Part shown: piece by piece, positions 36,467-46,367 of the stretch
How positions within the stretch are numbered: position 1 is the first letter of the stretch
Layout of the letters: each line of letters begins with the position of its first letter
Assembly (NCBI RefSeq): GCF_000155955.1
Contig: NZ_GG697141.2
Span: 630,855-694,854, forward strand
Length of the DNA stretch: 64,000 nt
Reading direction: 5' to 3'
DNA from: Mitsuokella multacida DSM 20544
GTDB taxonomy: Bacteria; Bacillota; Negativicutes; Selenomonadales; Selenomonadaceae
Program-made: the position numbers and the translations under genes
The notes under the pieces: model-generated
Told to the model about the DNA's origin: nothing
Databases searched by the model: none
The model's input: the letters and a program-made list of their open reading frames with translations, nothing else

Positions 36467-38689
36467 ATGAATGACAAAGAGAAAGAACCGGTGACGATCG
36501 AGAACATCCTCGACGCTGTCAAATCGTATTCGCCGAAGGCCGACCTCGACCTCATCCGGCGCGCCTATGAACTCGCGAGAAAGGCCCATGCCGGGCAGAC
36601 GCGCGTGTCGGGGGAGGCGTACATCATCCACCCGCTGCACGTCGCCCAGATCCTCACGCAGCTGCATCTCGACGACGCGACCATCAGCGCGGCTCTGCTG
36701 CACGATGTCGTCGAAGACACGATCTACACGAACGACCAGATGAAGGAGATGTTCGGCGACGAGGTCGCGATGCTCATCGACGGCGTGACGAAGCTCGGAC
36801 GCCTGCAGTATAAATCGAAGGAAGAGGCTCAGCTCGAGAGCTACCGCAAGATGTTCCTCGCGATGGCCAAGGACATCCGCGTCATCATGATCAAGCTCGC
36901 GGACCGCCTGCACAACATGCGCACGCTCAAGTACATGCGCGAGGACAAGCAGAAGCGCATCGCGCGCGAGACGATTGAGATCTACGCGCCGCTCGCGAAC
37001 CGTCTCGGCATCTCGAGCATCAAGTGGGAGCTCGAGGACCTCTGCCTGCGCTACCTCGAGCCGGAAATCTACTACGACCTCGTCGAGAACGTCAAGCAGA
37101 AGCGCAAGGAGCGCCAGACGTTCATCGATACGTCCATCGAGCAGATCAAGGAGAAGCTTGCCGAGGCGCACATCAAGGCGGACATCAGCGGCCGCGCGAA
37201 GCATTTCTACAGCATCTACAAGAAGATGAAGCGCGACAACAAGGAGCTCAGTGAGATCTACGACCTCTCGGCCGTGCGCGTGCTCGTCGACTCGGTCAAG
37301 GACTGCTACGGTGTGCTCGGCGTCATCCACGCGATGTGGAAGCCAATCCCGGGCCGCTTCAAGGACTACATCGCCATGCCGAAGTCGAACGGCTATCAGT
37401 CCCTGCACACGACGGTCATGACGCGCGGCTATCCGCTCGAGATCCAAATCCGCACGTTTGCGATGCATCAGGTCTCGGAGTACGGCGTCGCCGCGCACTG
37501 GAAATACAAGGAAGCGGGCAAGGGCGCCAAGGCAACGGGTGCCGTCGACCAGAAGATGAGCTGGCTGCGCCAGATGGTCAACCTGCAGCAGGAACTCAGC
37601 GACCCGAAGGAGTACTTCGAGGCGCTCAAGGTCGACGTCTTCTCGGACGAGGTCTTCGTCTTCACGCCGAAGGGTGACGTCGTCGACCTGCCGAAGGGCT
37701 CCATCCCGATTGACTTTGCTTACCGCATCCACACGGAAGTCGGCCACCACTGCGTCGGCGCCAAGGTCAACGGCAAGCTCGTGCCGCTCGAGTACAAGCT
37801 CAAGAACGGCGACATCGTCTCCGTCATCACCAACAAGGCGAACAACGGCCCGAGCCGCGATTGGCTCAACATCGTCGCCTCGTCGGAGACGCGCAGCAAG
37901 ATCCGCTCGTGGTTCAAGAAGGAGAAGCGCGAGGAGAACATCGAGCAGGGCCTCGAGCTCATCAAGGACGAGGCCAAGCGCCTCGGCTATGCGCCCAAAT
38001 CCCTGCTCAAGGAAGGGCGCCTGCAGCAGGTCGCGGACAAGCTCAACATCCTCAGTGAGGAAGACCTTCTCGCCGCACTCGGCTACGGCGGCATCACGGT
38101 GCGCAGCGTCATGACGAAGCTCATCGAGCTCTACAAGAAGGACCTCAAGGAAGCCACGCCGCCCGACGTCTCGAAGATGCTCTCGGAGCTCAAGACGCCG
38201 CAGCACGTCGGCAAGCGCAACCGCTCGAGCCACGGCGTGCTCGTCGAGGGCGAGAGCGGTCTGCTCGTCCGCCTGGCCCGCTGCTGCAACCCGATTCCCG
38301 GCGACCCGATCACGGGCTTCGTCACCAAGGGCCGCGGCGTCTCCGTCCACCGCGCGGACTGCCCGAACGTCCTGCGCGACAACGACCTCTCGCGCATGAT
38401 CGAGGTCAGCTGGGATATCGGCCTCGACAAGGACTACACGGTCGAGATTGAGATCGTCTGCAACGACAAGAGCGGCGTGCTCGCAGAGCTCCTCGCCGTG
38501 CCGTCGGAGATGAAGATCAACATCCACAGCGTCAACGCCAATCCGAACCGCAGCAACAAGACGTCGACCATCATCATGGGCCTCGACGTCAAGAACGCGA
38601 CGCAGGTCTCCCAGATCATGACGAAGATGCGCCGTCTCAAGAACGTCTACAGCGTCTCCCGCGCCCTGAGCAGCCGCACGGGACAGTGA
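36467..38689 (+). CDS. rel: Bifunctional (p)ppGpp synthetase/hydrolase
   Basis: 740 residues. Stringent-response enzyme. HD hydrolase domain intact (HPLHVAQIL; LHDVVEDT near residue 80), synthetase domain with PGRFKDYIAMPKSNGYQSLHTTV (about 295-320), TGS domain (VFTPKGDVVDLPKGS, about 400), then zinc-finger-like and ACT domains. RFKD in the synthetase loop is the Gram-positive Rel form. ATG 36467 has AAAAGGAG eight bases upstream; the in-frame GTG at 36458 overlaps that site. Confidence 0.93.
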   Translation: MNDKEKEPVTIENILDAVKSYSPKADLDLIRRAYELARKAHAGQTRVSGEAYIIHPLHVAQILTQLHLDDATISAALLHDVVEDTIYTNDQMKEMFGDEVAMLIDGVTKLGRLQYKSKEEAQLESYRKMFLAMAKDIRVIMIKLADRLHNMRTLKYMREDKQKRIARETIEIYAPLANRLGISSIKWELEDLCLRYLEPEIYYDLVENVKQKRKERQTFIDTSIEQIKEKLAEAHIKADISGRAKHFYSIYKKMKRDNKELSEIYDLSAVRVLVDSVKDCYGVLGVIHAMWKPIPGRFKDYIAMPKSNGYQSLHTTVMTRGYPLEIQIRTFAMHQVSEYGVAAHWKYKEAGKGAKATGAVDQKMSWLRQMVNLQQELSDPKEYFEALKVDVFSDEVFVFTPKGDVVDLPKGSIPIDFAYRIHTEVGHHCVGAKVNGKLVPLEYKLKNGDIVSVITNKANNGPSRDWLNIVASSETRSKIRSWFKKEKREENIEQGLELIKDEAKRLGYAPKSLLKEGRLQQVADKLNILSEEDLLAALGYGGITVRSVMTKLIELYKKDLKEATPPDVSKMLSELKTPQHVGKRNRSSHGVLVEGESGLLVRLARCCNPIPGDPITGFVTKGRGVSVHRADCPNVLRDNDLSRMIEVSWDIGLDKDYTVEIEIVCNDKSGVLAELLAVPSEMKINIHSVNANPNRSNKTSTIIMGLDVKNATQVSQIMTKMRRLKNVYSVSRALSSRTGQ

Positions 38690-38730
38690 GTACAGAGCGT
38701 CTAGAACAGTTGATTTCAGTTCTCTTTTGA

Positions 38731-38759
38731 TTGTATTTTTTTCACATTTTTGTTATAAT
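38731..38759 (+). promoter_or_regulatory. Promoter of the Fur-family gene
   Basis: TTGTAT (38731-38736), 17-bp spacer, TATAAT (38754-38759). Confidence 0.7.
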
Positions 38760-38864
38760 ATATGCATTTGAAATGTTACGATATCCTGTGAATGAAATGA
38801 AACAATGATACAGAGGGGTAGCAGGGATCAAGAATCAATAGACGATAGAAAAGGGGACTATATT

Positions 38865-39320
38865 ATGTCACAGACTTTCACGATGGACGACCTCAAGCGC
38901 ATGCTGCAGGAGCGCCAGCACAAGATGACGCCGCAGCGCCAGGTCGTCCTCCAGATCTTCCTCGACCATCCGGGCGAGCACTTTTCGGCTGAGGATGTAC
39001 ACGGCATCCTGCGCGACAACAAATCCGAGATTGGCCTCGCCACGGTCTACCGCAGCCTCGAGCTGCTCTCGGAGCTCGGCATCCTGCAGAAGATGGAGTT
39101 CGGCGACGGCTGCAGCCGCTACGAGGTCAACAGGACGGATCCGTCGAAGCACCATCACCACCATCTGATCTGCACGAACTGCGGCAAGGTCATCGAGTTC
39201 CAGGACGACCTCTTAGAGCCGCTCGAGGACGACATCAAGGAAAAGCTCGGCTTCACGGTCAGCGACCATCAGGTCAAGTTCTTCGGCCTCTGCAAGGAGT
39301 GCCAGGAGGCCCAGAAGTGA
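38865..39320 (+). CDS. Fur-family metal-dependent transcriptional regulator
   Basis: 151 residues. Winged-helix N-terminus (TPQRQVVLQIFLDHPGEHFS...GLATVYRSLELLSELGIL) and C-terminal dimerisation/metal domain with a His-rich stretch (KHHHHHLICTNCGKVIEF) and two CxxC zinc motifs (CTNC, CKEC). Whether it senses iron (Fur), peroxide (PerR) or zinc (Zur) cannot be settled by eye; the HHHHH stretch favours Fur. ATG 38865 follows AAAAGGGGA. It overlaps hemZ by four bases, so it may be co-transcribed with porphyrin and translation genes. Confidence 0.88.
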   Translation: MSQTFTMDDLKRMLQERQHKMTPQRQVVLQIFLDHPGEHFSAEDVHGILRDNKSEIGLATVYRSLELLSELGILQKMEFGDGCSRYEVNRTDPSKHHHHHLICTNCGKVIEFQDDLLEPLEDDIKEKLGFTVSDHQVKFFGLCKECQEAQK

Positions 39321-40864
39321 CGGCAGTACATGCAGGGACCCAAGAGGCAAAGCTGACGGTCCGGACATTCACGCTCAACAACCGCAAGGAGATCATCTCG
39401 AAGATTGTGCGCGAGGTGCTCGTGCTCTTCAAGGTGGAAACCGTGGGGCGCCAGGGCGAGGCCGACTACCTGCAGCTCTCCGTCATCAACCACCGCCTGC
39501 CCGACACCGAGGACGGGCGCGTCGTCATCGAGTCGAAGCTCATGCTCTTTGACCTCGCAGGCCACGCCACTTCTTTTGTGCGGCGCGGCACGGGAGCACT
39601 CGACGAGCGCGAGGGCGCGGCGGTCAACCGCCTGATCAAGCTCAATCTCTACCATATCTTCTGCGAAGAACTCGATATGCCCCAGGCACCCTGGGGCATT
39701 CTGCATGGCGTGCGCCCGACGAAGATCGTACACCGCTGGATCCGCGGCGGCATGGGGGAAGAAGATATCATCGAGCGCCTGCAGTCGGACTACGCCTGCA
39801 GCGAGGCAAAGGCGCGCGTCATCGTGCCGATGGCGTTCCGCCAACTGCCATTCCTCGCGCAGTCGGACGAAAAGACGGTCAGCGTCTACGTCGGCATCCC
39901 GTTCTGCCTGACGCGCTGCCTCTACTGCTCGTTCCCGTCGAACATCCTGCCGGGCAAGAAGCGCATCGCGGAGTTCATGACTGTCCTCGAGAAAGACCTG
40001 CTCGCGGCCAAAAAGGCCATCGACCACTACGGCTTCCGCGTGCAGAATATCTACGTCGGCGGCGGCACGCCGACGAGCCTGCCGGATGAAGCCTTTGCCG
40101 AAATGCTCAATATGGTATATAATGCTTTCTATGGGCCCTCTATCGTGGAGTTCACGGTGGAGGCGGGCCGTCCGGACAGCATCACGCCCGCGAAGATCGA
40201 GATGATGAAGCGCCTTTCCGTCTCTCGCGTCAGCGTCAACCCGCAGACGATGCAGGCAAAGACGCTCCACCGCATCGGCCGCCAGCACACGCCGGAAGAC
40301 GTCGTCACGATGTTCCACGCGCTGCGTGAGGCCGGCATCCCGCACATCAACATGGACCTCATCCTCGGCCTGCCAGGCGAGACGGCCGAAGATGTGCGCG
40401 ACACAATGGAGAAGGTCACGGCGCTCGGACCGGACGACATCACGCTGCACGCCCTGGCCCTCAAGCGCGGCTCGCGCCTGCGCCTCCTCATGGAGGACCA
40501 GCACGTCGAGCTGCCGTCCGACGAGGAGACGCGCCGCATGTCGGAAGTTGCGATGGCCTATGTCGAGAAGCTCGGCATGCGCCCGTACTACCTCTACCGC
40601 CAGGGCTACATGAGCGGCGACCTCGAGAACGTCGGCTGCTGCCGCGCCGGTGCGGAAGGCATGTACAACATCCAGATCATGGAGGAGCACCAGACCATCA
40701 TCGGCATCGGCGGTGCGGCGACGACGAAGGGCGTCGATTTTCGCAGGAAGCGCATGAAGTCCTCGTTCAACGCGAAGGACCTCGTGACGTACCTGCGCGA
40801 CATCGATATCTACATCGAAAAGCGCCGCGCGCTTCTCGACGAAGCGTACGGCAATCCATCATAA
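39317..40864 (+). CDS. hemZ: Coproporphyrinogen dehydrogenase HemZ-like radical SAM protein
   Basis: 515 residues. Radical SAM enzyme with CLTRCLYCSF (CxxxCxxC, nt 39904-39933), GGGTPTSLPD and an N-terminal HemZ-type extension of about 190 residues. It belongs to the HemN/HemZ group, and its position before hisS-aspS is the usual Firmicute arrangement. Catalysis of coproporphyrinogen oxidation by HemZ is not firmly proven, so the assignment is by family. GTG 39317 overlaps the preceding stop and lies seven bases after GGAGG. Confidence 0.82.
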   Translation: MTAVHAGTQEAKLTVRTFTLNNRKEIISKIVREVLVLFKVETVGRQGEADYLQLSVINHRLPDTEDGRVVIESKLMLFDLAGHATSFVRRGTGALDEREGAAVNRLIKLNLYHIFCEELDMPQAPWGILHGVRPTKIVHRWIRGGMGEEDIIERLQSDYACSEAKARVIVPMAFRQLPFLAQSDEKTVSVYVGIPFCLTRCLYCSFPSNILPGKKRIAEFMTVLEKDLLAAKKAIDHYGFRVQNIYVGGGTPTSLPDEAFAEMLNMVYNAFYGPSIVEFTVEAGRPDSITPAKIEMMKRLSVSRVSVNPQTMQAKTLHRIGRQHTPEDVVTMFHALREAGIPHINMDLILGLPGETAEDVRDTMEKVTALGPDDITLHALALKRGSRLRLLMEDQHVELPSDEETRRMSEVAMAYVEKLGMRPYYLYRQGYMSGDLENVGCCRAGAEGMYNIQIMEEHQTIIGIGGAATTKGVDFRRKRMKSSFNAKDLVTYLRDIDIYIEKRRALLDEAYGNPS

Positions 40865-40885
40865 TTCATACAGGGGGAACGATTC

Positions 40886-42151
40886 ATGCTCACCAATGCC
40901 CCTCGGGGAACAAAAGACATCCTGCCCGACACCGTCGGCGAATGGAACTACATCGAAGGGAAGATCCGCGAGATCTGCGGCCGTTACGGATTTGAAGAAA
41001 TCCGCACGCCGCTCTTCGAGCACACGGAGCTCTTCCATCGCGGTATCGGCGAAGGCACCGATGTCGTCGACAAGGAGATGTACACGTTCGAGGATCGCGG
41101 CGGACGCAGCATCACGCTGCGCCCGGAGAACACGGCGTCAGTCGTGCGCGCTTACCTGCAGAACAAGCTCTACGGCGACTCCTCGCTCGTCAAGCTCTTC
41201 TACATCGGTTCGATGTTCCGCTACGACCGCCCGCAGGCCGGCCGCATGCGCGAATTCCATCAGTTCGGCGTCGAGTCGCTCGGCGAGGAGAACCCGATGG
41301 CCGATGCTGAGATCATCATGTTGGCCGTCGATTTCCTGCAGTCGCTCGGGCTCAAGGACCTGAAGCTCAGCCTTAACTCGGTCGGCTGCCCGAAGTGCCG
41401 TCCTGTCTACCGCAAGGTCCTGCAGGACTACTTCCGCGACAAGCTCGATGACCTCTGCGAGGACTGCCAGGACCGCTTCGAGCGCAGCCCGCTGCGCATC
41501 CTCGACTGCAAGGTCGATGCCGACAAGCCTTACATGGCCGATGCGCCGAAGATCACGGACTGCCTCTGTGACGAGTGCCGCGAGCACTTCGAGAAGGTCC
41601 AGAGCTACCTGACGAATGCCGGCATTGAGTTTGAGCTCGACCCGCGTCTCGTGCGCGGCCTCGACTACTACACGAAGACGGCCTTCGAGATCAAGTACGC
41701 GCCGCTCGGCGCGCAGAGCGCTGTTGCCGGCGGCGGCCGCTACGACGGCCTCATCGAGGAGATCGGCGGCAAGCCGACGCCGGCCGTCGGCTTTGCGACG
41801 GGCCTCGAGCGCGTGCTCCTGGCCCTCGAGAAGCAGGGCCTGATCCCCGAGCAGCCGAAGAAGACGGATGCCTTTGTCGTCGCGCTCGGCGAGGCGGCCA
41901 AGGCCCCGGCGTTCACGCTCCTGACGAAGCTGCGCCGCGCCGGCCTCAAGGCTTCGATGGACTATGCGGGCCGCAGTATGAAGGCCCAGATGAAACAGGC
42001 AAACAAGGCAAATGCCCGCTTTGCGCTGATCATCGGTGAAGATGAAGTCAAAGAATCCTGTGTCATGCTCAAGGATATGGAAAAGAGTGTGCAGCAGAAG
42101 GTTTCTTTTGATGCAATTATAGAAAAGCTATGTGCTGAGGTGAAAGGTTAA
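40886..42151 (+). CDS. hisS: Histidyl-tRNA synthetase
   Basis: 421 residues, class II synthetase. PRGTKDILP opening, motif 2 ([22 protein letters not shown] in part, about residues 109-130), [14 protein letters not shown] (His-A motif) and GGGRYDGL. A CxxC cluster (CPKC, CEDC, CLCDEC) in the insertion domain is typical of Firmicutes. It overlaps aspS by one base (TAATG). Confidence 0.95.
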   Translation: MLTNAPRGTKDILPDTVGEWNYIEGKIREICGRYGFEEIRTPLFEHTELFHRGIGEGTDVVDKEMYTFEDRGGRSITLRPENTASVVRAYLQNKLYGDSSLVKLFYIGSMFRYDRPQAGRMREFHQFGVESLGEENPMADAEIIMLAVDFLQSLGLKDLKLSLNSVGCPKCRPVYRKVLQDYFRDKLDDLCEDCQDRFERSPLRILDCKVDADKPYMADAPKITDCLCDECREHFEKVQSYLTNAGIEFELDPRLVRGLDYYTKTAFEIKYAPLGAQSAVAGGGRYDGLIEEIGGKPTPAVGFATGLERVLLALEKQGLIPEQPKKTDAFVVALGEAAKAPAFTLLTKLRRAGLKASMDYAGRSMKAQMKQANKANARFALIIGEDEVKESCVMLKDMEKSVQQKVSFDAIIEKLCAEVKG

Positions 42152-43956
42152 TGGAAACATTACAAGGTATGAAGCGCACCCATCATTGCGGTGTACTTCG
42201 CAAGACGGACGTCGGCCAGGAAGTCGTACTCTGCGGCTGGGTCTCCCGCCGTCGTGACCACGGCGGACTGATCTTCGTCGACATGCGCGACCGCTCTGGC
42301 TTCGTCCAGGTCGTATTCGACGAGGCTGCCATGAACGAAGGAACGTTCCACAAGGCAGAGTCCCTGCGCAATGAGTTCTGCATCGCCGTCCGCGGCAAGA
42401 TCCGTGCGCGCAGCGAGGAGACGATCAACCCGAACATCGAGACGGGCGAGATTGAGGTCGTCTGCGCCGAGCTGCGCATCCTCAATCCGTCGAAGACGCC
42501 GCCGTTCTACATCCAGGACGGCGTTGATGTGGACGAGATGGTCCGCCTCAAGTACCGTTATCTCGACCTGCGCCGCCCGGAGATGCAGAAGAACATCATC
42601 CTGCGTCACCGCGTGACGAAGATCATGCGCGATTTCTTCGACCGCAACGGCTTCCTCGAGATCGAGACGCCGATGCTCTGCAAGAGCACGCCGGAAGGCG
42701 CTCGCGACTTCCTCGTCCCGAGCCGCGTCAACCCGGGCGAGTTCTACGCGCTGCCGCAGTCCCCGCAGATCTTCAAGCAGATCCTGCAGGTCGCCGGCTT
42801 CGAGAAGTACTTCCAGATCGTCCGCTGCTTCCGCGATGAGGACCTGCGCGCCGACCGCCAGCCGGAGTTCACTCAGCTCGATATCGAGATGAGCTTCATG
42901 GATCAGGATGATATCCTGACGCTGATGGAGGAGATGATCAAGGAGCTCTTCAAGAAGGCCATCGGCGCTGACGTCCCGACGCCGTTCGAGCGCATGGAGT
43001 GGGATACGGCTATGGACAAGTACGGTTCCGACAAGCCGGACCTCCGCTTCGACATGCCGCTCATGGACATCTCCGAGTACGTCAAGGGCTCGAGCTTCAA
43101 GGTCTTCAACTCCGTCATCGAGAATGGCGGCATGGTCAAGTGCATCAAGGTCGACGGCTATGCGGATATCCCGCGCCGCCGCCTCGATGACCTCGTCAAG
43201 TTCGTTCAGGTCTACGGCGCCAAAGGCCTTGCCTGGATCCAGTACACGGAAGAGGGCATCAAGAGCCCGTTCAAGAAGTTCTACGAGGATGAGACGTTCG
43301 CCAAGATTGCCGAGGCAACAGGCGCCAAGACGGGCGACCTGCTGCTCGTCGTCGCCGACAAGCGCCTCGTCGTCGACACGGCGCTCGGCCAGCTCCGCCT
43401 CGAGATGGGCAAGGAGCGCGGCCTCATCGATCCGGACAAGCTCCGCTTCCTCTGGGTCGTCGACTTCCCGATGTACGAGTGGAGCGACGAGGAGCACCGC
43501 TTCAAGGCCATGCACCATCCGTTCACGGCTCCGCGCGACGAGGATATCGACCTCCTCAACACGGACCGCATGGGCGATGTCAAGGCCAAGGCTTACGACA
43601 TGGTCCTCAACGGCGTCGAGATTGGTGGCGGCTCGCTGCGTATCTACAACGCCGACCTGCAGGAGAAGGTCTTCGAGTCCCTCGGCCTCACACCGGAGCA
43701 GGCTCATACGAAGTTCGGCTTCATGATGGATGCCTTCCAGTACGGCACGCCGCCACATGGCGGTCTCGCATTCGGCCTCGACCGCCTCGTCATGCTCATG
43801 GCGAAGCGCCCGTCAATCCGCGACGTCATCGCCTTCCCGAAGACGCAGAGCGCGCGCGACGTCATGTCGAACGCTCCGTCGCCTGTCGATGAGAAGCAGC
43901 TCCGCGAGCTCTCCATCCGCACGGCCGTCAAGAAAAAAGAGAAGAAGGAGAACTGA
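42151..43956 (+). CDS. aspS: Aspartyl-tRNA synthetase
   Basis: 601 residues. N-terminal OB-fold anticodon domain ([22 protein letters not shown] in part), class II motifs 2 ([20 protein letters not shown] in part, near residue 227) and 3 ([12 protein letters not shown], about 537), and the bacterial GAD insertion. Genes of this length may charge tRNA-Asp only or also tRNA-Asn; the sequence alone does not decide. Last gene of the hemZ-hisS-aspS run. Confidence 0.94.
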   Translation: METLQGMKRTHHCGVLRKTDVGQEVVLCGWVSRRRDHGGLIFVDMRDRSGFVQVVFDEAAMNEGTFHKAESLRNEFCIAVRGKIRARSEETINPNIETGEIEVVCAELRILNPSKTPPFYIQDGVDVDEMVRLKYRYLDLRRPEMQKNIILRHRVTKIMRDFFDRNGFLEIETPMLCKSTPEGARDFLVPSRVNPGEFYALPQSPQIFKQILQVAGFEKYFQIVRCFRDEDLRADRQPEFTQLDIEMSFMDQDDILTLMEEMIKELFKKAIGADVPTPFERMEWDTAMDKYGSDKPDLRFDMPLMDISEYVKGSSFKVFNSVIENGGMVKCIKVDGYADIPRRRLDDLVKFVQVYGAKGLAWIQYTEEGIKSPFKKFYEDETFAKIAEATGAKTGDLLLVVADKRLVVDTALGQLRLEMGKERGLIDPDKLRFLWVVDFPMYEWSDEEHRFKAMHHPFTAPRDEDIDLLNTDRMGDVKAKAYDMVLNGVEIGGGSLRIYNADLQEKVFESLGLTPEQAHTKFGFMMDAFQYGTPPHGGLAFGLDRLVMLMAKRPSIRDVIAFPKTQSARDVMSNAPSPVDEKQLRELSIRTAVKKKEKKEN

Positions 43957-43989
43957 GTCTCCTGCGTATTCAGAGGCATCTGCTCTCTG

Positions 43990-44030
43990 AAAGAATCCCG
44001 AGTACCTTTCGAGGTGCCCGGGATTCTTTG
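43990..44030 (+). terminator. Terminator after aspS
   Basis: AAAGAATCCCG (43990-44000) with CGGGATTCTTT (44019-44029), extended inside by ACCT/AGGT. Confidence 0.8.
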
Positions 44031-44056
44031 CATATTGGCCCAATTTATGATAGAAT
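44027..44056 (+). promoter_or_regulatory. Possible promoter of the WecG/TagA gene
   Basis: TTTGCA (44027-44032), 18-bp spacer, TAGAAT (44051-44056). The -35 box overlaps the end of the aspS terminator. Confidence 0.4.
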
Positions 44057-44113
44057 CTATCTTATATCATGAAGGGCCGCAGCCTGCGGTCTTGTCTATG
44101 GGAGGGTAACAAC

Positions 44114-44839
44114 GTGCCGAAGAAGATCGATATCCTCGGGGTCAAGGTCGACCCTGTCACGATGGATGAAGCCGTCGCCCAGGTGGAGACGTATATGGAT
44201 GAGATGAGCGGCGTGCTCGTCGCCACGGCCAATGCCGAGATGATCATGCGCGCGACGCATGACCACGAGCTCATGAAGATTCTCAATGATGCCGCACTTG
44301 TCGTGCCGGATGGGGCGGGGACGGTCTGGGCTGCGCACCACCTCGGCCACGAGATGCCGGAGCGCGTCGCCGGCTACGACCTCGCGCAGGAACTCATGCG
44401 CCGCGCGCCGGAGAAAAAGCGCCGCATCTTCTTCTTCGGCTCAGCGCCCGGCGTGGCAGAGCTCGCCAAGAAGAAGGCAGAGACGCTCTACCCAGGCATC
44501 GAGATCGTCGGCACGCGCAACGGCTTCTTCTCGAAGAAGGATGAGCCAGTCATCATCGAGGAGATCCGCAAGGCGAAGCCTGACCTCCTGCTCGTGGCGC
44601 TCGGCGTGCCCAAGCAGGAGAAGTGGCTTTACGCCCACAAGGACGAGCTCGGCGTGCCCGTCTCGATCGGCGTCGGCGGCACGCTCGACGTCATGGCCGG
44701 CGTCATGAAGCGCGCGCCGCGCTGGATGCAGAAAGCCAAGCTCGAATGGCTCTTCCGCGGCATGCTGCAGCCGAAGCGCGCCGGCCGCCTCATGGCGCTG
44801 CCGAAGTTCGTGCTTAAGGTCCATCACGCCAAGAAGTGA
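44114..44839 (+). CDS. WecG/TagA/CpsF family glycosyltransferase
   Basis: 241 residues. Transfers an N-acetyl-hexosamine-type sugar onto a lipid-linked acceptor in envelope polymer synthesis. Family motifs: TANAEMIMRA, PDGAGTVWAA (catalytic region), RIFFFGSAPGVAELA, LLLVALGVPKQEKWL and GVGGTLDVMAGVMKRAPRW. GTG start at 44114 seven bases after GGAGGG. No transmembrane segment; the C-terminal amphipathic stretch probably contacts the membrane. The product could be a wall or LPS-like polymer; donor sugar unknown. Confidence 0.85.
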   Translation: MPKKIDILGVKVDPVTMDEAVAQVETYMDEMSGVLVATANAEMIMRATHDHELMKILNDAALVVPDGAGTVWAAHHLGHEMPERVAGYDLAQELMRRAPEKKRRIFFFGSAPGVAELAKKKAETLYPGIEIVGTRNGFFSKKDEPVIIEEIRKAKPDLLLVALGVPKQEKWLYAHKDELGVPVSIGVGGTLDVMAGVMKRAPRWMQKAKLEWLFRGMLQPKRAGRLMALPKFVLKVHHAKK

Positions 44840-44889
44840 GAAGTGATGAGAAAAGTCACGGACGCATGCGCCTTGATGGCCATCTCGTA

Positions 44890-44918
44890 TGGACAAAGGC
44901 AGGGCAATCCGTTATAAT
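44890..44918 (+). promoter_or_regulatory. Promoter of psd-pssA
   Basis: TGGACA (44890-44895), 17-bp spacer, TATAAT (44913-44918). Confidence 0.65.
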
Positions 44919-44931
44919 TGTAAATTAGCAG

Positions 44932-44957
44932 GCAGGCCAGTGGCGAAACTGGCCTGC
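44932..44957 (+). terminator. Leader hairpin before psd
   Basis: GCAGGCCAGT (44932-44941) with ACTGGCCTGC (44948-44957), 6-base loop, then TCCTTAT. It lies just after the promoter at 44890, so it could end a very short RNA or readthrough from the upstream gene. Confidence 0.45.
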
Positions 44958-45018
44958 TCCTTATGCGGGCATCTGCTTGCATGAGGAGCGATAAACAATG
45001 AGATCAGGAGGTGGAGGT

Positions 45019-45657
45019 TTGACTCCGATTATTTCAGAAGGATACCCGTTCATCGGGGGATGCTTTGTGCTGACGCTGCTCTTTGGTTGGTCGTTCCATC
45101 CGCTGGCTGCCGTCATACCATTCGTCCTCATGCTCTATTTCTGCTACTTCTTCCGCAATCCGAACCGCCATATCGAGCAGGACCCGTCCGTCGTGCTCTC
45201 GCCGGCTGATGGTACGGTCACGGACATCGTGCCGCTCGAGACGGATGAGGACGGCTTCCTCCAGGAGCCGTGCAACAAGGTCATCATCTTCATGTCGGTC
45301 TTCAACGTGCACGTCAACCGCAGCCCCATCGACGGGGAAATCAAGCTGCAGAAGTATTACTGCGGCCGCTTCCGTCCGGCCTACAAGGACACGGTGGGCT
45401 TCGAGAATGAGCATCACCTGCTCGGCATCGAGAACAGCCGCATGCGCATCACCGTCAAGCAGATTGCGGGCATCCTGGCCCGCCGCATCGTCTCCTACGT
45501 CACGCTCGACGACAAGCTCAAGCAGGGAGAGCTCTACGGCATGATCAAGTTCGGCTCGTGCCTCGAGGTCGTCATGCCGAAAGACGTCGCGGTGACGGTC
45601 GAGAAGGGCCAGAAGGTCATGGGAGGCAAAACCATTATCGGGAGGATAAAAGACTGA
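45019..45657 (+). CDS. psd: Phosphatidylserine decarboxylase, short proenzyme form
   Basis: 212 residues. Decarboxylates phosphatidylserine to phosphatidylethanolamine. Two N-terminal membrane helices, SPADGTVTDI (about residue 61), FMSVFNVHVNRSP (about 91) and the self-cleavage site in KFGSCLEV (about residue 180; cleavage between Gly and Ser gives the pyruvoyl group). TTG 45019 is used because AGGAGG lies seven bases upstream; an ATG 21 bases earlier precedes that site. The gene is coupled to pssA (ATGA overlap). Confidence 0.92.
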   Translation: MTPIISEGYPFIGGCFVLTLLFGWSFHPLAAVIPFVLMLYFCYFFRNPNRHIEQDPSVVLSPADGTVTDIVPLETDEDGFLQEPCNKVIIFMSVFNVHVNRSPIDGEIKLQKYYCGRFRPAYKDTVGFENEHHLLGIENSRMRITVKQIAGILARRIVSYVTLDDKLKQGELYGMIKFGSCLEVVMPKDVAVTVEKGQKVMGGKTIIGRIKD

Positions 45658-46367
45658 TGGACTATCGCAGGTTAATACCGAATATGTGTACTTCATCGAA
45701 CCTTGTCTTCGGCATGTGTTCGATTCTTTCCACGTACAACCACAACTTTATCTGGGGCTCGATCTTCATCCTGCTCGCACTCGTCGCTGACGGGCTCGAT
45801 GGCCGCACGGCGCGCTTCTTCGGCGTGGCCAGTGAGATGGGCAAGGAGATGGATTCGCTCTGCGACCTCGGCTCATTTGGCATCGCACCGGCATTCCTCG
45901 CCTGGGCCTTCGTGCTGCACAACCACGGCATCCTCGGCATCGTCGTCGCGATCTTCTTCGCGATCTGCGGCATGTGGCGCCTCGCGCGCTTCAACGTCAA
46001 CGCCTCGGTCGTGCACGGCTACTTCATGGGCCTCGCCATTCCGGCCGGCGGCAACATCGTCGCGATGACGACGCTGCTCTTCGTGCAGCTCGGCATCGAC
46101 CCGATGACGTTCGGCATCGCGTACCCGATCGTCATGGCGTTCGTCGGCTGGCTCATGGTCAGCCACGTCCACTACCCGAATTTCAAGGGTGATGGGGCAG
46201 AGCCCATCTACCTGCTCTCGAAGGTCGTCGCACTCGTCATGTTCCTCGCCATCCTCTGGCTCGGCCACGCATCGCTTCTCGCGGCTCTCGCTGTCGCCAT
46301 CTTCTCCACGTATGCGGTCCTTGGCATCGTCAATTCTCTGCTGGCAAGTTTTGCAAAGAAAGGCTGA
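45657..46367 (+). CDS. pssA: CDP-diacylglycerol-serine O-phosphatidyltransferase
   Basis: 236 residues, multi-pass membrane enzyme. The CDP-alcohol phosphotransferase motif is present as ADGLDGRTARFFG...DSLCDLGSFG (about residues 44-75). Supplies phosphatidylserine to Psd. ATG 45657 is the last base of the psd stop; the open frame upstream is the psd sequence in another register. Confidence 0.93.
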   Translation: MDYRRLIPNMCTSSNLVFGMCSILSTYNHNFIWGSIFILLALVADGLDGRTARFFGVASEMGKEMDSLCDLGSFGIAPAFLAWAFVLHNHGILGIVVAIFFAICGMWRLARFNVNASVVHGYFMGLAIPAGGNIVAMTTLLFVQLGIDPMTFGIAYPIVMAFVGWLMVSHVHYPNFKGDGAEPIYLLSKVVALVMFLAILWLGHASLLAALAVAIFSTYAVLGIVNSLLASFAKKG